DNA of 64,000 nucleotides from Clusia tigrina (GCA_920105625.2 OV050030.1:350610925-350674924), one strand, 5' to 3'; shown: positions 11,501-22,043, counted from the first letter of the stretch. The notes: generated by a model from the letters alone, not told the origin. Made by a program: numbers and translations.

Positions 11501-12237
11501 AGTATATGGCGTGCGTGGCTATACCTGATGCTGAAGCAGGTACGGTGGCCAAGGCATTCTTTGATGAAATTATAGCACGATACAACATACCTAAGGTTTT
11601 GATAACCGACAATGGTTCTAATTTTATATCGAAACTGTTCTCGGAAACATGTAAAATGCTGGGAGTTAAGAAGTTGCATATAACACCATATCATCCACAG
11701 GCGAATGGCTCATTGGAACGTAGTCATCGACCTCTGGCCGAGTACTTGCGCAGTTTTGCCAAGGAAGACGGCTCGAATTGGGATCAATAGTTAACCACTG
11801 CAATGCATGTACACAATAATACGGTACATGTATCAACGAAGCAAACTCCGTTCAGGACGCTCTACGGGTTTGATTTTAATATGCCAGCAAATCTGAAGCG
11901 CAAATGTGCGCCGGTGTACAATGCTGATGACCCTAATAAAGTACAAAAGTATCAGCTACAGCGAGCGCACGAGTTGGTCAGAGAAAACCAGGATTGTGCT
12001 AAACGAGTAGCTAGGGAGGCCTATAACAAGGTACTAAACCCAGTCGTTTTGAACGTGGGTGATCAGGTACTCATGCGGAATCAAGCCAGGAGAAACAAAT
12101 TCTCACCTGTGTGGATAGGTCCGTATATGGTAGCAGAGATCCGAAGCCCAGTTACAACAGTCGTAACGATTAAGGGCAAGAATGAAAAGCTACATAATAA
12201 TTTGCTGAAATTATTCCACGTTAGACCACACACCTAA
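8518..12237 (+). CDS. pol: Gypsy-A Pol (protease, RT, RNase H, integrase), one nonsense codon
   Basis: It is read by -1 shift from gag. Order: an N-terminal linker with a hydrophobic stretch near 8730-8790, aspartic protease with LVDSGADTSLV (about 9033), RT with LDLASGYHQV and the active box YLDDIV (about 10324), RNase H with TDASNEALGAVLSQ, then integrase with a HHCC-like zinc region (CPKCQANK), the MDIVG and TDNGSNF acidic motifs and a C-terminal GPY module (WIGPYMV). The frame is open except for a TAG at 11788-11790 where relatives have Trp after NWD, so TGG to TAG is likely. The same frame then runs on to TAA at 12235. The stop removes the integrase C-terminus, so this copy is probably non-autonomous. 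Confidence 0.92.
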
Positions 12238-12503
12238 TTCATGTGTCAATAGTGTTTTACAAGTGTAAACACAATAATAATAATATGAACAAGTACGTGT
12301 GTGTATCCAATAACACACACAACGCCGATTTTCAGAGTCAATGCCAGTAAAAGTGTGCCACTTAAACTCGGGCAGTAAACTGACGTAATGAAAATCTGCT
12401 TAGTACACACTATTGCCGAATGAAGGCAGTAGAGAAAATAATTTTAAAAAAAAAATGTTTAAAATATTGACTTCAAAGAAGAATGGGGAAAAAATGGGAA
12501 GCA

Positions 12504-12568
<65 letters not shown>

Positions 12569-13690
12569 TTTTTTGGTTTGTTTGTGCGGTTTAGGTAGTC
12601 GCATGAGCAGCAGAGTCAATGACTGGGGCGTTTATGCAATAGCTTGTAGCTACTCATAACGTACACGGGAAATAAGATGCGTTGACATCTTTTGACGCTA
12701 AAATGACAAGCGCATGTGCCATGTACATATGTATGTATGTCAATAAGTAAGTATGAGCGAGTATAGCGTGTAAGTTTAATATGAGCCATGGCGGTTTGCT
12801 TGCATATGTTTAGCATTAATATTTTAATTGTTTTATCAGTACGATATGAATCAAGTCGAATCAAGGGTAGGGGCATGAAGGTAAACGTAAGTATGTTGGA
12901 AAGTACAAATGTGTATTTAAAAAAAAAAAGTAAGTATGCTAGTTAGGAGAAACGGGTAATTAGAATTTATGAGGTTGCAGACTTTGCAGCGGGTTAGATA
13001 AATATTGTTTATTAGTTAGGAATTTAATGTATAGATAAATGAAGAAAGGCCAAATTTAGGAAAAAATGTATAGGTTACTGAATAAAAAATGTATAGGTTG
13101 ATTGGGAAAATGAGCAATTAATTCTAGGTAATTTAAAGTGCCTTGGATGTATGTATGTAGCCATGTACGATCTAGGAAGAGACGATCGTTAATGGATATA
13201 TACATATCAGGCTAGAAGTAAATTTAAATAAAAAGTAATTGTATGCGATGAAAGATATAGTCATGCAATGGAGAAAGTTTAAACACAAATGGGATTATTT
13301 TTTATAATCTGATTTTGTCGGAGGATCAATAATTTGGTTCGAAACTAGAATGAGTGATAACTCACGTATTGAAAAGAGCATGGAAAATTAGTCAAAGCGG
13401 AACTAATGCACTATATGGCTATGAAAACACATAGTCCAGTCCTCTTTTCCTCTGGGATGCGGTAGCAAGTCCGAGAATGTAAGGGGAGAAGACGAGTGGA
13501 CGGGGAATTGAATGATATAGCATTCAATTGTAGGTTTAGCAATTTATGAATATAAAAGGTCGGTCGATGATGGATGTTAATGTAAAATAGTGATAATGAT
13601 AATGTAGCAATAATATAACCATAATGATTATTTAAATATTTAGAGAAATAGAAATATTTATTTGATAAGTTATTATAGCGATTACTACAG
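12238..13690 (+). other. Gypsy-A spacer between pol and env-like ORF
   Basis: About 1.45 kb without a credible coding frame. It holds a perfect (TA)n run at 12507-12565, A-rich patches and several TATGTATG runs of the kind common in fly non-coding DNA. At its end, TTACTACAG (to 13690) is an acceptor-like site in phase with the env-like frame that follows. Confidence 0.7.
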
Positions 13691-14913
13691 TATATGTGTA
13701 AGGCAGCTGTGTTCTTGGTAGCCTATTTGAGAATTCCAGCGAAATGCAGCGAAACCGCGGAAGTGCGGGTGGAACCCTTGGCAGAAACGGACCTGATTTT
13801 GGAATCACTGGATAATGTTTGGTTCTCGAAAGACGAGTGGGTGGTGATATCGGAGTTTCGCGATGCTGATCTGGAGCCAGTACTGAAGAAACTAGAAGAC
13901 TTGCAAGAGAAAAGAACGGAGCTTTGCGAGTTAAGAGCAAATACGGCAGGCTCTGACGGAAGTAAGAGAGGGTGTGAGATAACGGAAGCGGAATCAATAA
14001 TAGCGGTGCTCAGACGAAACGAGCAAGCTTTGTCATTTCGGGGTAGCAAACAACGCGCAGCAAGTTGACTCTGATCTTGTGGGTTGTGGTTCAGTGCTTT
14101 AATCTAATTATTTGTCAATTAAGTGCTGAACGAGTTCCAAAATCTAAAATTTTTGTAAATAGTCCGGGACTCCGCGATACGCACAATACTCCTGAGTATA
14201 TCAGACAAAAATTACCTCCACAAACGTGCTATTGAACATGATTTCTGCTATGGCATTATTATTGGGCAGAACGCCGAGCTGGATAAATACATAGTATTGC
14301 ATTTGGCTAAGAACGGGGAGGAGGATAATGATCTGCTATTTGCAACCAACGAGTTGGATAGTAACTCTCAAGGATCTGCAAATCAATTGGATATTGACAC
14401 ACAAGCCCTGACGAGTCAATGAGTCGGCGCATGCAGAATGACACCAGGCTCCCTTGTAGTTATTGCACGAGACAGGAAATTGCCAATGAACACACATTCA
14501 AAGAAAGCAAACGGCTTTTCGGCGAATACAACAATTTACTTATACCGGGCAATCATTTCTGCAACTTCGTTGAAGACGTCGCTAATGCTGATTACGTATT
14601 TTTGGTCTACTCTACGTTCACCCAGACAGCCACCTGCGAACCGTATACTCAGACTTTGAACGGCGGCACATTCTCGCCAATGGAGTGTCGTTTTGTCCGG
14701 AAACCGTTCCGAGTGGTATATTTTTGATCGCACTCCTCGTTGGAAAAGGGAGGGATCGCCGCGATCATAACGATGGCAGTGATCGTTTATATTCTGCCAA
14801 TTAAGGATACCCACAACGAGAACCACACCAACGGCGCAACACAACAACCATACCGACAATGGCAGCCGACAACCGGATCATCAGTTAGCGGAGGTTATAA
14901 CGTAAGATTTTAG
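13691..14913 (+). pseudogene. Env-like third ORF of Gypsy-A, decayed
   Basis: The first open segment (13691-14068, 126 codons) has a hydrophobic start suited to a signal peptide and an acidic, Cys-bearing body resembling the N-terminal part of insect errantivirus envelope proteins. The frame is then broken by stops at 14066 and 14072, resumes at 14234-14422 after a shift, and continues at 14419-14913 with several Cys residues, a TGA at 14725-14727, a membrane segment (GIAAIITMAVIVYILP, about 14752-14799) and a polar tail ending TAG. A Cys-rich ectodomain, single membrane anchor and short tail fit an envelope glycoprotein. It has at least three lesions. Homology is judged by pattern only. Confidence 0.5.
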
Positions 14914-15326
14914 ATTTAAATATCATAGCGGAAGATAAGATTTAAGTATGAGAATAAAATGTTTTTTACGCCAGTGAGAAAAGAGTCGATGAAAGACCAA
15001 GAATAAAAAGGGGAAAGTATAATAGAACAAAAGAGAAAAACAAAAAACTGAAAAAAGAAAGTCACAGTAAAGAGAAGAAAAAAGAAAAGAAAAAACAAAA
15101 AAAACCATGATTCAAAAACAAAAATAAAAAAAGACATAAAGAAAAGAATAAAAAAAAGGAAATAAAAAGAACCCAAAATAAGGCGGATTTAAAAAAAAAA
15201 AAAAAAGAAAGAAGAAAAATTATGTATTGATTTAATAAAATGCACTGAGTGTTTGAAGTGCAGAAATAAATGTAAACTTTCATTAGAAGTTAGTTGCACT
15301 AACTTCTTTTAGAAAGAGGGGAGGGA
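14914..15326 (+). other. Gypsy-A A-rich 3' tail and polypurine tract
   Basis: A strongly A-rich, T/C-poor stretch (14930-15215) that only yields Phe-rich frames on the other strand. The last bases before the 3' LTR, AAAGAGGGGAGGGA (15313-15326), form the polypurine tract that primes plus-strand synthesis. Confidence 0.8.
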
Positions 15327-15771
15327 TGTTGTGAGTTAGAACCAAACTACCTACGTGTAGTTTACTCACAGCACCGACTCCTAATAGACACACTATGTTG
15401 AATTAGCATGTGCTAAAACGGTGTTATAATAAGGCATACTTCTAGGGTTTAAGTATTTCAAGTTAATGTGATCTGTGCAACGTTATTATGTAAGCTTTTA
15501 GGGTGTTACAGTTCCGCAGTCGAGTCGACGAGGGCAGCGTAATGCACCGTCGCCACTTTAGAAGTGGGTCAGTTGGCTTGACCAACTGACACCAATTAGC
15601 AGGTGCAGAACTGGAACACCAGAAAGGTCAGTTCACAGACTGAGATAAATGTTTAAAAAATAGTATATAAGTATTAGGTTTCGCAATAATAAATCTCTCT
15701 GGTGTTTTGAAACTAAAAGTTACAGTGTTTAATTTCCACGCTAGGGTTCTTGATTTTTCAGCCACGCGCCC
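15327..15771 (+). repeat. Gypsy-A 3' LTR
   Basis: It begins TGTTGTGAGTTAG just after the purine tract and matches 4422-4869 with a 3-base deletion near 15389 and about four substitutions. BEL pol resumes at 15772 with GAGAAG. The base preceding each LTR differs and no duplicated target of 4-6 bp is seen. Confidence 0.9.
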
Positions 15772-17924
15772 GAGAAGCTGCGACAGGACGTCACCCGCCA
15801 AGCAAGGACACGAGACTCCCAACAATATGACGACATCTCGCAGATTCGAATTCCGCGTTGGGTGGGGTCTGCACCGGATGTAGATATCCAGTTCCATGCG
15901 TTTTGCGATGCTTCGCAAGCGGCATACGCCGCCGCGCTGTATGTGCGATGCCAGTGCGGCGATACTGTCACGTCCCACTTATTAATGGCTAAGTCGCGGG
16001 TAGCACCTCTTAAGACGATGTCCCTACCTCGCTTAGAACTCTGTGGCGCGGTATTGTTATCCGAGTTGGTGGCGGCACTTCGGACAAGGGTGGGAGTCAC
16101 CTCCGGCAACTTGTTTTGTTGGACGGATTCGACCATAGTTTTGGCTGGGCTCCAGAAATACCCGCAAACATGGAAAACATTCGTACCTAATCGGGTTACC
16201 ACCATTTCAAGTAAAGTAGGTGTGGAATGCTGGAGACATGTCAGGTCTGCAGACAATCCGGCTGATCTTGCCAGTCGGGGGGTGACTCCAGCAGTGCCTG
16301 TTCACAACCATTTATGGTGGAGCGGTCCGGAATGGCTTACCCACGACTCAAATTCCTGGCCTCAGCCTTCGAAAATCGCTAGCCCGGACGCTCTGGAGGA
16401 ACAGCGCAACGTTGCTACGCATACAATCCAGGTCAAACAGCATGATGACTTGATGCTGCGTTTCTCATCGTTGCCGCGAGCACTGCGGGTTGTGTGCTAT
16501 ATCCAGCGCTTTTCTAAATACGCTATGCGGAAGTTGCGTGACCACGCCCCACCCCCGGGGTCGCCTATCACGACTGCAGAGATTGTTGCCGCTACACTTC
16601 TCGTAACGACCATAACGCAGCAGATGTACTACCCCGAGGAGTATGGATGCTTGCAGAACGGGCAACCCATTTCCAATTCGAGCTCTCTGCTCGCCTCTGA
16701 CGTCTCTGACGCCTAGCGCATTCCACTCAGATCCCGTTCTCCGAACGACACCCACAAATTTTGCCGTACCACGGACAGTTTACACGACTGCTCGTTGAGT
16801 TCACCCATCAAATCTCGTTGCATGGGGGAAATCAGCTTATGCTTCGGCTCCTTCGAACTAAATATTGGGTTCCACGCGCAAAGGTTTTAGTCAAGGGTAC
16901 CATTTTACGGTGTAAAACTTGCCTGGTAGAAAAGAAACGTAGATTGAGCCAGATCATGGCGCCTTTGCCCCCTGAACGCACCACCCTGTCTCGTCCTTTC
17001 GCCACCGCGGGGGTTGATTTTGCGGGTCCTTTTGAAATTAAAACGTTTCAAGGGCGGGGGTATAAAATGACAAAAGGCTACGTGTGCATCTTTGCGTGTT
17101 TCGCTACCAAGGCCGCCCATTTAGAAGCTACCACGGATTTAACTACCCAGGCCTTTTTAGCCACCCTGTCTAGATTCATTGGGCGACGGGGGTGCCCAGC
17201 TAACATTTATTCCGACAATGGAAAGAATTTTGTGGGAGCAGAGAAGATAGTGCGCATGGAGTTCGCACGTGTGATTCGAGAAGCTAAGGACCAGGCAACT
17301 ACGCAGCATTGGTTTCACCAATTGAAATGGCATGTTATTCCTCCAAACGCTCCCCATATGGGAGGACTGTGGGAAGCCGCAGTAAAAAGCTTCAAACACC
17401 ATTTCAAACGAATGGGTGGGCAGATCCGGTATACGTATGAGGAGTTGGCAACGGTATTAGCCCGCGTCGAGGCATGTCTGAATTCTCGACCGATTAGCGC
17501 ACTCAGTGACGATCCCGACGACTTCCAACCACTTACACCAGGGCACTTTCTAGTAGGGGGACCACTTCTTGCACCAGCCGTCTCGGAGGAGCCCACCCCT
17601 TTTCTTTCCATTCTTAATCGATGGCGTAGGCTTCAAGTTCTCTCCCAACAGTTCTCAGTACGTTGGAAACATGAGTATCTTTTGGAGTGCTAGCGCAAGA
17701 CAAAGTGGAAGACCATCCAGGAAAATGCAGCTAACGGAGATCTGGGTGTACTGCAGGATAACCACGTTCCACCCAACGAATGGCGATTGGGAAGGATCAC
17801 TGAGGTCCACCCGGACTCAGACGGAAGAGTGCGAGTCGCGAAAGTGCGGACAGCACGCGGAATCGTTACAAGGCCCGTCACCAAGATGGTTCTACTCCCT
17901 CCAGCGGGAGTGCATGCTGAGTAA
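15772..17924 (+). pseudogene. BEL pol, 3' part (RNase H, integrase), disabled
   Basis: Reading resumes with a segment containing IRIPRW, then a BEL-type RNase H ([38 protein letters not shown]). TAG at 16714 ends this frame; a shift of frame leads into integrase at about 16750 with a zinc region (CKTCLVEKK), the VDFAGPF and YSDNGKNFVG motifs and PHMGGLWEAAVKS, all intact. A TAG at 17691-17693 lies where the family has Gln (CAG to TAG is likely), after which the same frame gives the C-terminal module up to TAA at 17922-17924. It is the second half of the polyprotein split by Gypsy-A. Confidence 0.92.
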
Positions 17925-18212
17925 TCCCGGCATCCAGTCTTTTGGCCGTTTCCGTAGCTAGTCCCATTCTTTGCAGCCTCTAGTTTGTAGCCTTTCCTTT
18001 TTGTATATATACCTCGGTTCTTCCATGGAATCCTTAGCCTTCCTCGTAAAACGGTAGCAGTAGATCTCGCCTGGCTATGCCACGGGATAGAATTGTAGTA
18101 CTCTACGTAGTCTTGAAGCCGTTACTTCTCCTACTATTAGCATCCTAACTTTATTATTAGCCTTCTCGTAAGCCCAGGACTAATAATAATTATAAAATTT
18201 GATTTTCCACAG
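17925..18212 (+). other. BEL spacer after pol, ending in a splice-acceptor-like site
   Basis: No coding frame is supported here. A TATA-like TTGTATATATACC occurs at about 18001. The stretch ends in AAATTTGATTTTCCACAG (18195-18212), a textbook polypyrimidine-AG acceptor. The frame that follows stays open through to the zinc-knuckle ORF. Confidence 0.5.
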
Positions 18213-18311
18213 ACCTTCCCATCGTGCCGAGCTGACTGGCGTGGAAGGCGTTATATCGGGCCGTGCCTCGCGTGTACTCCGAGGGTACAGTTGGTGTTCC
18301 CTGCCCCCGTG

Positions 18312-18935
18312 ATGCTACAGGGGTCGACAACGTCTCACAATCTGGGGGCAGCGGCGCCGTCTCACGCCCACGATGTCACGACAGCATCCAGCACCACAGC
18401 GGCAGTTACACAATCGCGCACCCGAGCCCGGTCTGCACCACCTGCAGCGCGTTCGTTATCGACGGGGCCGATGAGCGTCCGCCGCCTTCCCAATCAGGGG
18501 TCCACGCCAGGGAGCGTTGCACCACGTGCTTCACGTCCAATGTCCCGCGCCCCAGTGGTGGCTGCGACATCCCGTGCCCCAGTGGTGGCTGCGACATCCC
18601 GCGCCCCAGTGGTGGCTCCGACATCCCGCGCCCCAGTGGTGGCTGCGACATCCCGCGCCCCAGTGGTGGCTGCGGCATCTCCAACAACATCCTCAGCAAC
18701 GGCAGTCTTGCACCCGGAAGCGGCTCCACAACGCCCGTGCGAGATGTGTAAGCGCTGGGGGCACACCATCGCAGTATGCCGGGCGTTCATGCAATTATCA
18801 TCGCGGCGCAGGAGAGAGGCGGTCGCGAGCCGGAAACTTTGTTTCGTGTGCCTGGGGGTGAAACACTTCACCCACAGCTGCGAACAGCCGGGGTGCTCCC
18901 GGTGCCACCGGCGACATCACCACCTCTTACACTGA
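18312..18935 (+). CDS. Extra BEL ORF: gag-like zinc-knuckle protein downstream of pol
   Basis: The first ATG (18312) gives 207 residues; the same frame is open back to the acceptor at 18212. The N-terminal half is Ala/Ser/Thr/Arg-rich and contains five 9-residue repeats of SRAPVVAAT. The C-terminal third has CEMCKRWGHTIAVC, then LCFVCLGVKHFTHSC and CSRCHRRHHHLLH, the same knuckle series that ends BEL Gag. It should bind nucleic acid. Typical BEL/Pao elements have no such ORF after pol; where a third ORF exists it is usually env-like. It may be a captured gag tail from another BEL family, or the relic of another insertion. It has no stop, unlike gag-pol of the same copy. Confidence 0.7.
   Translation: MLQGSTTSHNLGAAAPSHAHDVTTASSTTAAVTQSRTRARSAPPAARSLSTGPMSVRRLPNQGSTPGSVAPRASRPMSRAPVVAATSRAPVVAATSRAPVVAPTSRAPVVAATSRAPVVAAASPTTSSATAVLHPEAAPQRPCEMCKRWGHTIAVCRAFMQLSSRRRREAVASRKLCFVCLGVKHFTHSCEQPGCSRCHRRHHHLLH
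18543..18677 (+). repeat. Five 27-bp in-frame tandem repeats
   Basis: Units start at 18543, 18570, 18597, 18624 and 18651, each like TCCCGCGCCCCAGTGGTGGC plus 7 bases. They differ by one or two bases. The unit length is a multiple of three, so copy-number change keeps the frame. Confidence 0.93.
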
Positions 18936-18992
18936 GGGGTGCATCAGGATGGGAGCCGGCGGGAATAGGTCGTCATCTCTCTTGCAATACTG

Positions 18993-19509
18993 CAAGGGGG
19001 CGGCATGTTCGCGCCGGAGCCCTCCTGACAATGGCTGCTGACTGCTCACAGTCACCATGCGACTCTGAGCGGGACTCAATGCGGAGAGAATTCCCCTCAT
19101 TGGGTCCCGTCAAAGTCGTGCGGCAGGCCGCAGCCATCTTTATTTTGCCATACGAAAGTGCCGACTCAGGCAGAGGAGGAGAGTCGGTCGGCAATACTGC
19201 GTGCCGAGGGCAGTTGTTTTGTAGCTCGCAACCAAGAAGGTTGCCGAATACCCACTAAGTTCAAGTTGTAATCAAGTAGAAACAAATTATAGTTGATAAT
19301 AAAAATAGAGTGTTCCGTTAAATCAAGTGTGTTACTTTCGAGCATTAAGAATATAAATTGTTCGCTGCGTATACGGCCAACACAACTTCACATCTTTACG
19401 GGCGTGTGTGTTCCTGCTCAATACAGTAAATCTGACTGCACGACACAATTACGACGTGCTCGTATAATTTGTACGATGGAATCACAAAGTTACTTGGCTC
19501 TGCGAAACA
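18993..19509 (+). repeat. BEL polypurine tract and 3' LTR
   Basis: CAAGGGGGCGGCA (18993-19005) is the purine-rich primer tract. The LTR runs 19006-19509 (504 bp), TGTTCGC to GCGAAACA. AATAAAAATAG near 19299 may be its poly(A) signal. The last 136 bases repeat the start of the window. Confidence 0.9.
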
Positions 19510-19720
19510 GGAAGTATGATTTGCAATTAGTAAAAATAAGATAGATATATTTGATGTTAGATAGAATAAGATAAGAATACATTTTAAAACATATAAAAGA
19601 GCCAGCGAGCCACTAAATAAACCAGAATTAATCTGAAGATCTAAAACTGCAATCCTGCATTAGACTTCTTATTCTTTCTCTCGGTGCTCTTGACTAGGTT
19701 TGGTCAAGAACAGCACCAAA
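19510..19720 (+). promoter_or_regulatory. LTR-like remnant with TATA box flanking BEL
   Basis: CATATAAAAGAGCC (about 19589) is a strong TATA box; AATAAA follows at 19615, then a T/C-rich stretch ending near AGCACCAAACA. This spacing looks like U3-R-U5 of an LTR whose left part was displaced by the BEL insertion. No partner LTR was found in the window, so this is tentative. Confidence 0.35.
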
Positions 19721-19914
19721 CAATAGCGTAACCAATGGCAAACTGTATCCGTTACAAACTCTGTTGAGGGCGATATTCCGCTTTGTGCTAGGTATCTATT
19801 CATACTACAGCATATCATTGCATTCATACACTGTATGAAATGTGCAACCGATACATAAGCCGATCTCGCAAGCCCAACGTAATCAACATTGATTCAACCC
19901 TTCAAATTGATACA

Positions 19915-20135
19915 ACCCTACATGGCGATCCTGCAAACGACCTGGAAATTGAAAAGCGGCCAAATATAGCAAAATAATCCAGCAACCGATCTTGCAAACA
20001 AACTAAAAAGAGGCCATATATAGCAAAATAATCCAGTAACCGATCCTGCAAACAACCTGAAAAGCAGCCAATTACAGCAACCAATCTAGCAACCGATCCT
20101 GCAAACAACCTGAAAAGCAGCCAAATATCCTGCAA
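19915..20135 (+). repeat. Degenerate minisatellite, about 58-bp unit
   Basis: Four imperfect copies of a unit like CCGATCCTGCAAACAACCTG plus an AAAAGCAGCCAAATATAGC part occur at about 19925, 19980, 20040 and 20093. The surrounding 19721-20223 has no coding frame that I can support. Confidence 0.7.
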
Positions 20136-20829
20136 CTGACCTGGGACCTAAAAAGCAGCCTGAAGAAGATCCTGAAAATTATCCAGAAACGGTGAACCAA
20201 TATTCCTGCATGTGTAAGAAAACGTGCCGAGTAGTGATGAGCGATCCAGTGATTTTTGAGTATCGCCGTTACCAGTGATTGCTATTTTCCAATCACCGTG
20301 ATTTTAAACAGTGACTGCGATCACTGTTTCCATTGTGTTCATACATATACATATTTATGTATGCAGTCCACCAAACTGTTATCAAATATGCAAAGTAACA
20401 GCGAAAAGCGCGATTTTTAACAGGCATCTGTAATCCACCAGTGATTGAAAATCGCTACTTTTAATAAAAGCGTGAAATAACAGCGAGTTGTTATTTCACT
20501 ACTTTGGTAACGAACTATATCAATCACTGTTTTTATCATGTTAGTTAAGTAAATCTATGTATGTATGTAGTTGTTGCTGTTAAATTATCCCATTGCTGGG
20601 GAGAGTGATACAAAGTTTGAATATTCATACGTAACGCTTTTACATTTTAACATTTGAGAGAATTATTCGGAAATTATTTGTCATTTATTAATATCTTTTA
20701 ATATTGGTTCTGTTGTTTAGTTTCTTACAATTATAATATTCCCAATTTTAATTAAAAATACGGATTTGTTATAAATAAAAACCTTAGTTTCATTTAAAAT
20801 AAATTTCATAATTAAAATTTCAGAAATGA

Positions 20830-21000
20830 AAAGTAAAACGAGTCAAATTTTGCGAGCCAATTGCTGCTATATATGCAAAATGTAATATTTGTAAGTCCAA
20901 AATGTCGTATAAGACGACAATATCAAACTTGAGAAAGCACATGCAGAATAGGCATCCAACAGTGACATTACCTATAAGCATCATAAAATCGAATTTAAAT
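20830..21000 (+). pseudogene. BED zinc-finger exon of hAT transposase
   Basis: The frame from 20830 contains AKCNICKSKMSYKTTISNLR then KHMQNRHP, the C-x2-C...H-x4-H pattern of a BED finger, the DNA-binding domain of many hAT transposases. At 21000 it runs into GTAAGTTAA, a good splice donor, so the gene was intron-bearing. There is no ATG in frame nearby. Confidence 0.75.
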
Positions 21001-21674
21001 GTAAGTTAATATCCATATATTTAAATATCTAAATTTTGCTACAAAATTTATTTCTTTCTGTATTTAAAACACCAGAATGAACAACCTATTATAATATAAT
21101 ATAAAAAAAAATCCTTTAAAAATTGACTGAGTTATTCAAACCTAAATTTTTGCAAAAATAAAACTTTTAGCTATTTCAGTCCAAAATGTTTGCTTGGCCG
21201 TCTTTTTTTTAATTCAGCATCATCGGTTTCTCTCCGAAGTGACCAGCAATATTCTGAAAGCATTTTTATTTTATTTGATAAATAGTTGAATAACTCAGTA
21301 AATTTTTAGCGGATTTTTTTAAACAAAGTTGCATTTTACTCACAAATAAATATATTTTGTGAATAAATTTAAAAAATTTACAGTTCCTTTATAAAATAAT
21401 GCGTAAAAATATCGCCAAATTGGAAAAATGTCTAAAAAAGTGGGGGAAAAATGTGTTTGGTGGAGAAATACACAAAGAGCTTGTAAGCCAACCATAAAAA
21501 TATATACACCATTCTAAAGGTACTAGTTTCTTCTTTCGAAATCCGTTGCGAAACTGAAAATCGGTTAATGAACAAGTAAGTTACTGGCTTATAAGCGCCT
21601 AGAGGTACGAAAAATCGGTTTTTTAACCGTATCTCAAAATTCTGATGTGACTGGCAAATTTCAAATACAGATTC

Positions 21675-22043
21675 TTGTTGTACTCAAAAATACCCATCAG
21701 AAAAATAGTATCACTTCCCGGGAATTTTTTTTTGTCGCACCGTGTTATAAATGAAGGTATAAATATTTGTGCATCCAAAACAGGAAAACATTTAGTTGAA
21801 AACATTGCATCATCTTTAGTCAGGAATATAGTAGAACTAATGTCGATTGCTACAGAATGCTCATCTTTTCATAAAAGTTTGGTAAATTCAAATCGATCGT
21901 CTTCTATTCTACGGCAATGTAAATTAACGATGTTTGAAAACAAAAAAGTTTCATTGAAATCGAAACAAGAAATAGATGAAAAGCTTTTGTTTCTTTTTAT
22001 TATGGACAATAATATCGCCGCTGTTACTTCACGCTTTTATTAA
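21675..22043 (+). pseudogene. hAT transposase fragment
   Basis: About 120 open codons. The last part has LTMFENKKVSLKSKQEIDEK then LLFLFIMDNN, the conserved region after the BED finger in hAT proteins, where a helix meets the RNase H-like fold. The following core with the catalytic acids is absent, replaced by the tandem array. Confidence 0.6.

Larger units (their letters stand above)
4422..15771 (+). mobile_element. Gypsy-A: complete Gypsy-group retrotransposon nested in BEL
   Basis: The LTRs at 4422-4869 and 15327-15771 are about 99 percent alike: four or five substitutions and one small deletion by eye. Inside are a leader, gag (6248-8545), pol (to 12237), a long non-coding stretch and an env-like third ORF, then an A-rich tail and a purine tract before the 3' LTR. 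The integrase ends in a GPY-type module. RT and integrase resemble the Osvaldo/412 side of the Gypsy group; this is a memory-based impression. No target-site duplication is visible at the two borders. One nonsense codon in pol is the only pol lesion I see, so the copy is young. Confidence 0.93.
1..19509 (+). mobile_element. BEL/Pao LTR retrotransposon, left end outside window
   Basis: The first 136 bases match 19374-19509 with a single difference, so they are the end of the 5' LTR and the end of the 3' LTR of one element. The LTR starts TGTTCGC and ends GCGAAACA, a short terminal inverted repeat. Between the LTRs lie a gag with CCHC knuckles, a DxGS-type aspartic protease, RT with a YVDD box, RNase H and an integrase, in the BEL/Pao order. 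Gypsy-A sits inside pol (4422-15771). Without it, the element would be about 8.5 kb including the missing start of the 5' LTR. The coding frame has several stops and frameshifts, so this copy is dead. Its target duplication cannot be tested because the left flank is outside the window. Confidence 0.93.

Noticed and set aside
14916..15283. Phe-rich minus-strand ORFs
   Set aside because: They arise from an A-rich tract before the Gypsy-A 3' LTR and lack any domain.
18543..18677. CRISPR-like regular repeats
   Set aside because: The 27-bp units are contiguous with no spacers and encode an in-frame peptide repeat in a eukaryotic element.
18406..18871. Minus-strand frames opposite the BEL extra ORF
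   Set aside because: They mirror the 27-bp repeats and have no motif, whereas the plus frame has full zinc knuckles.
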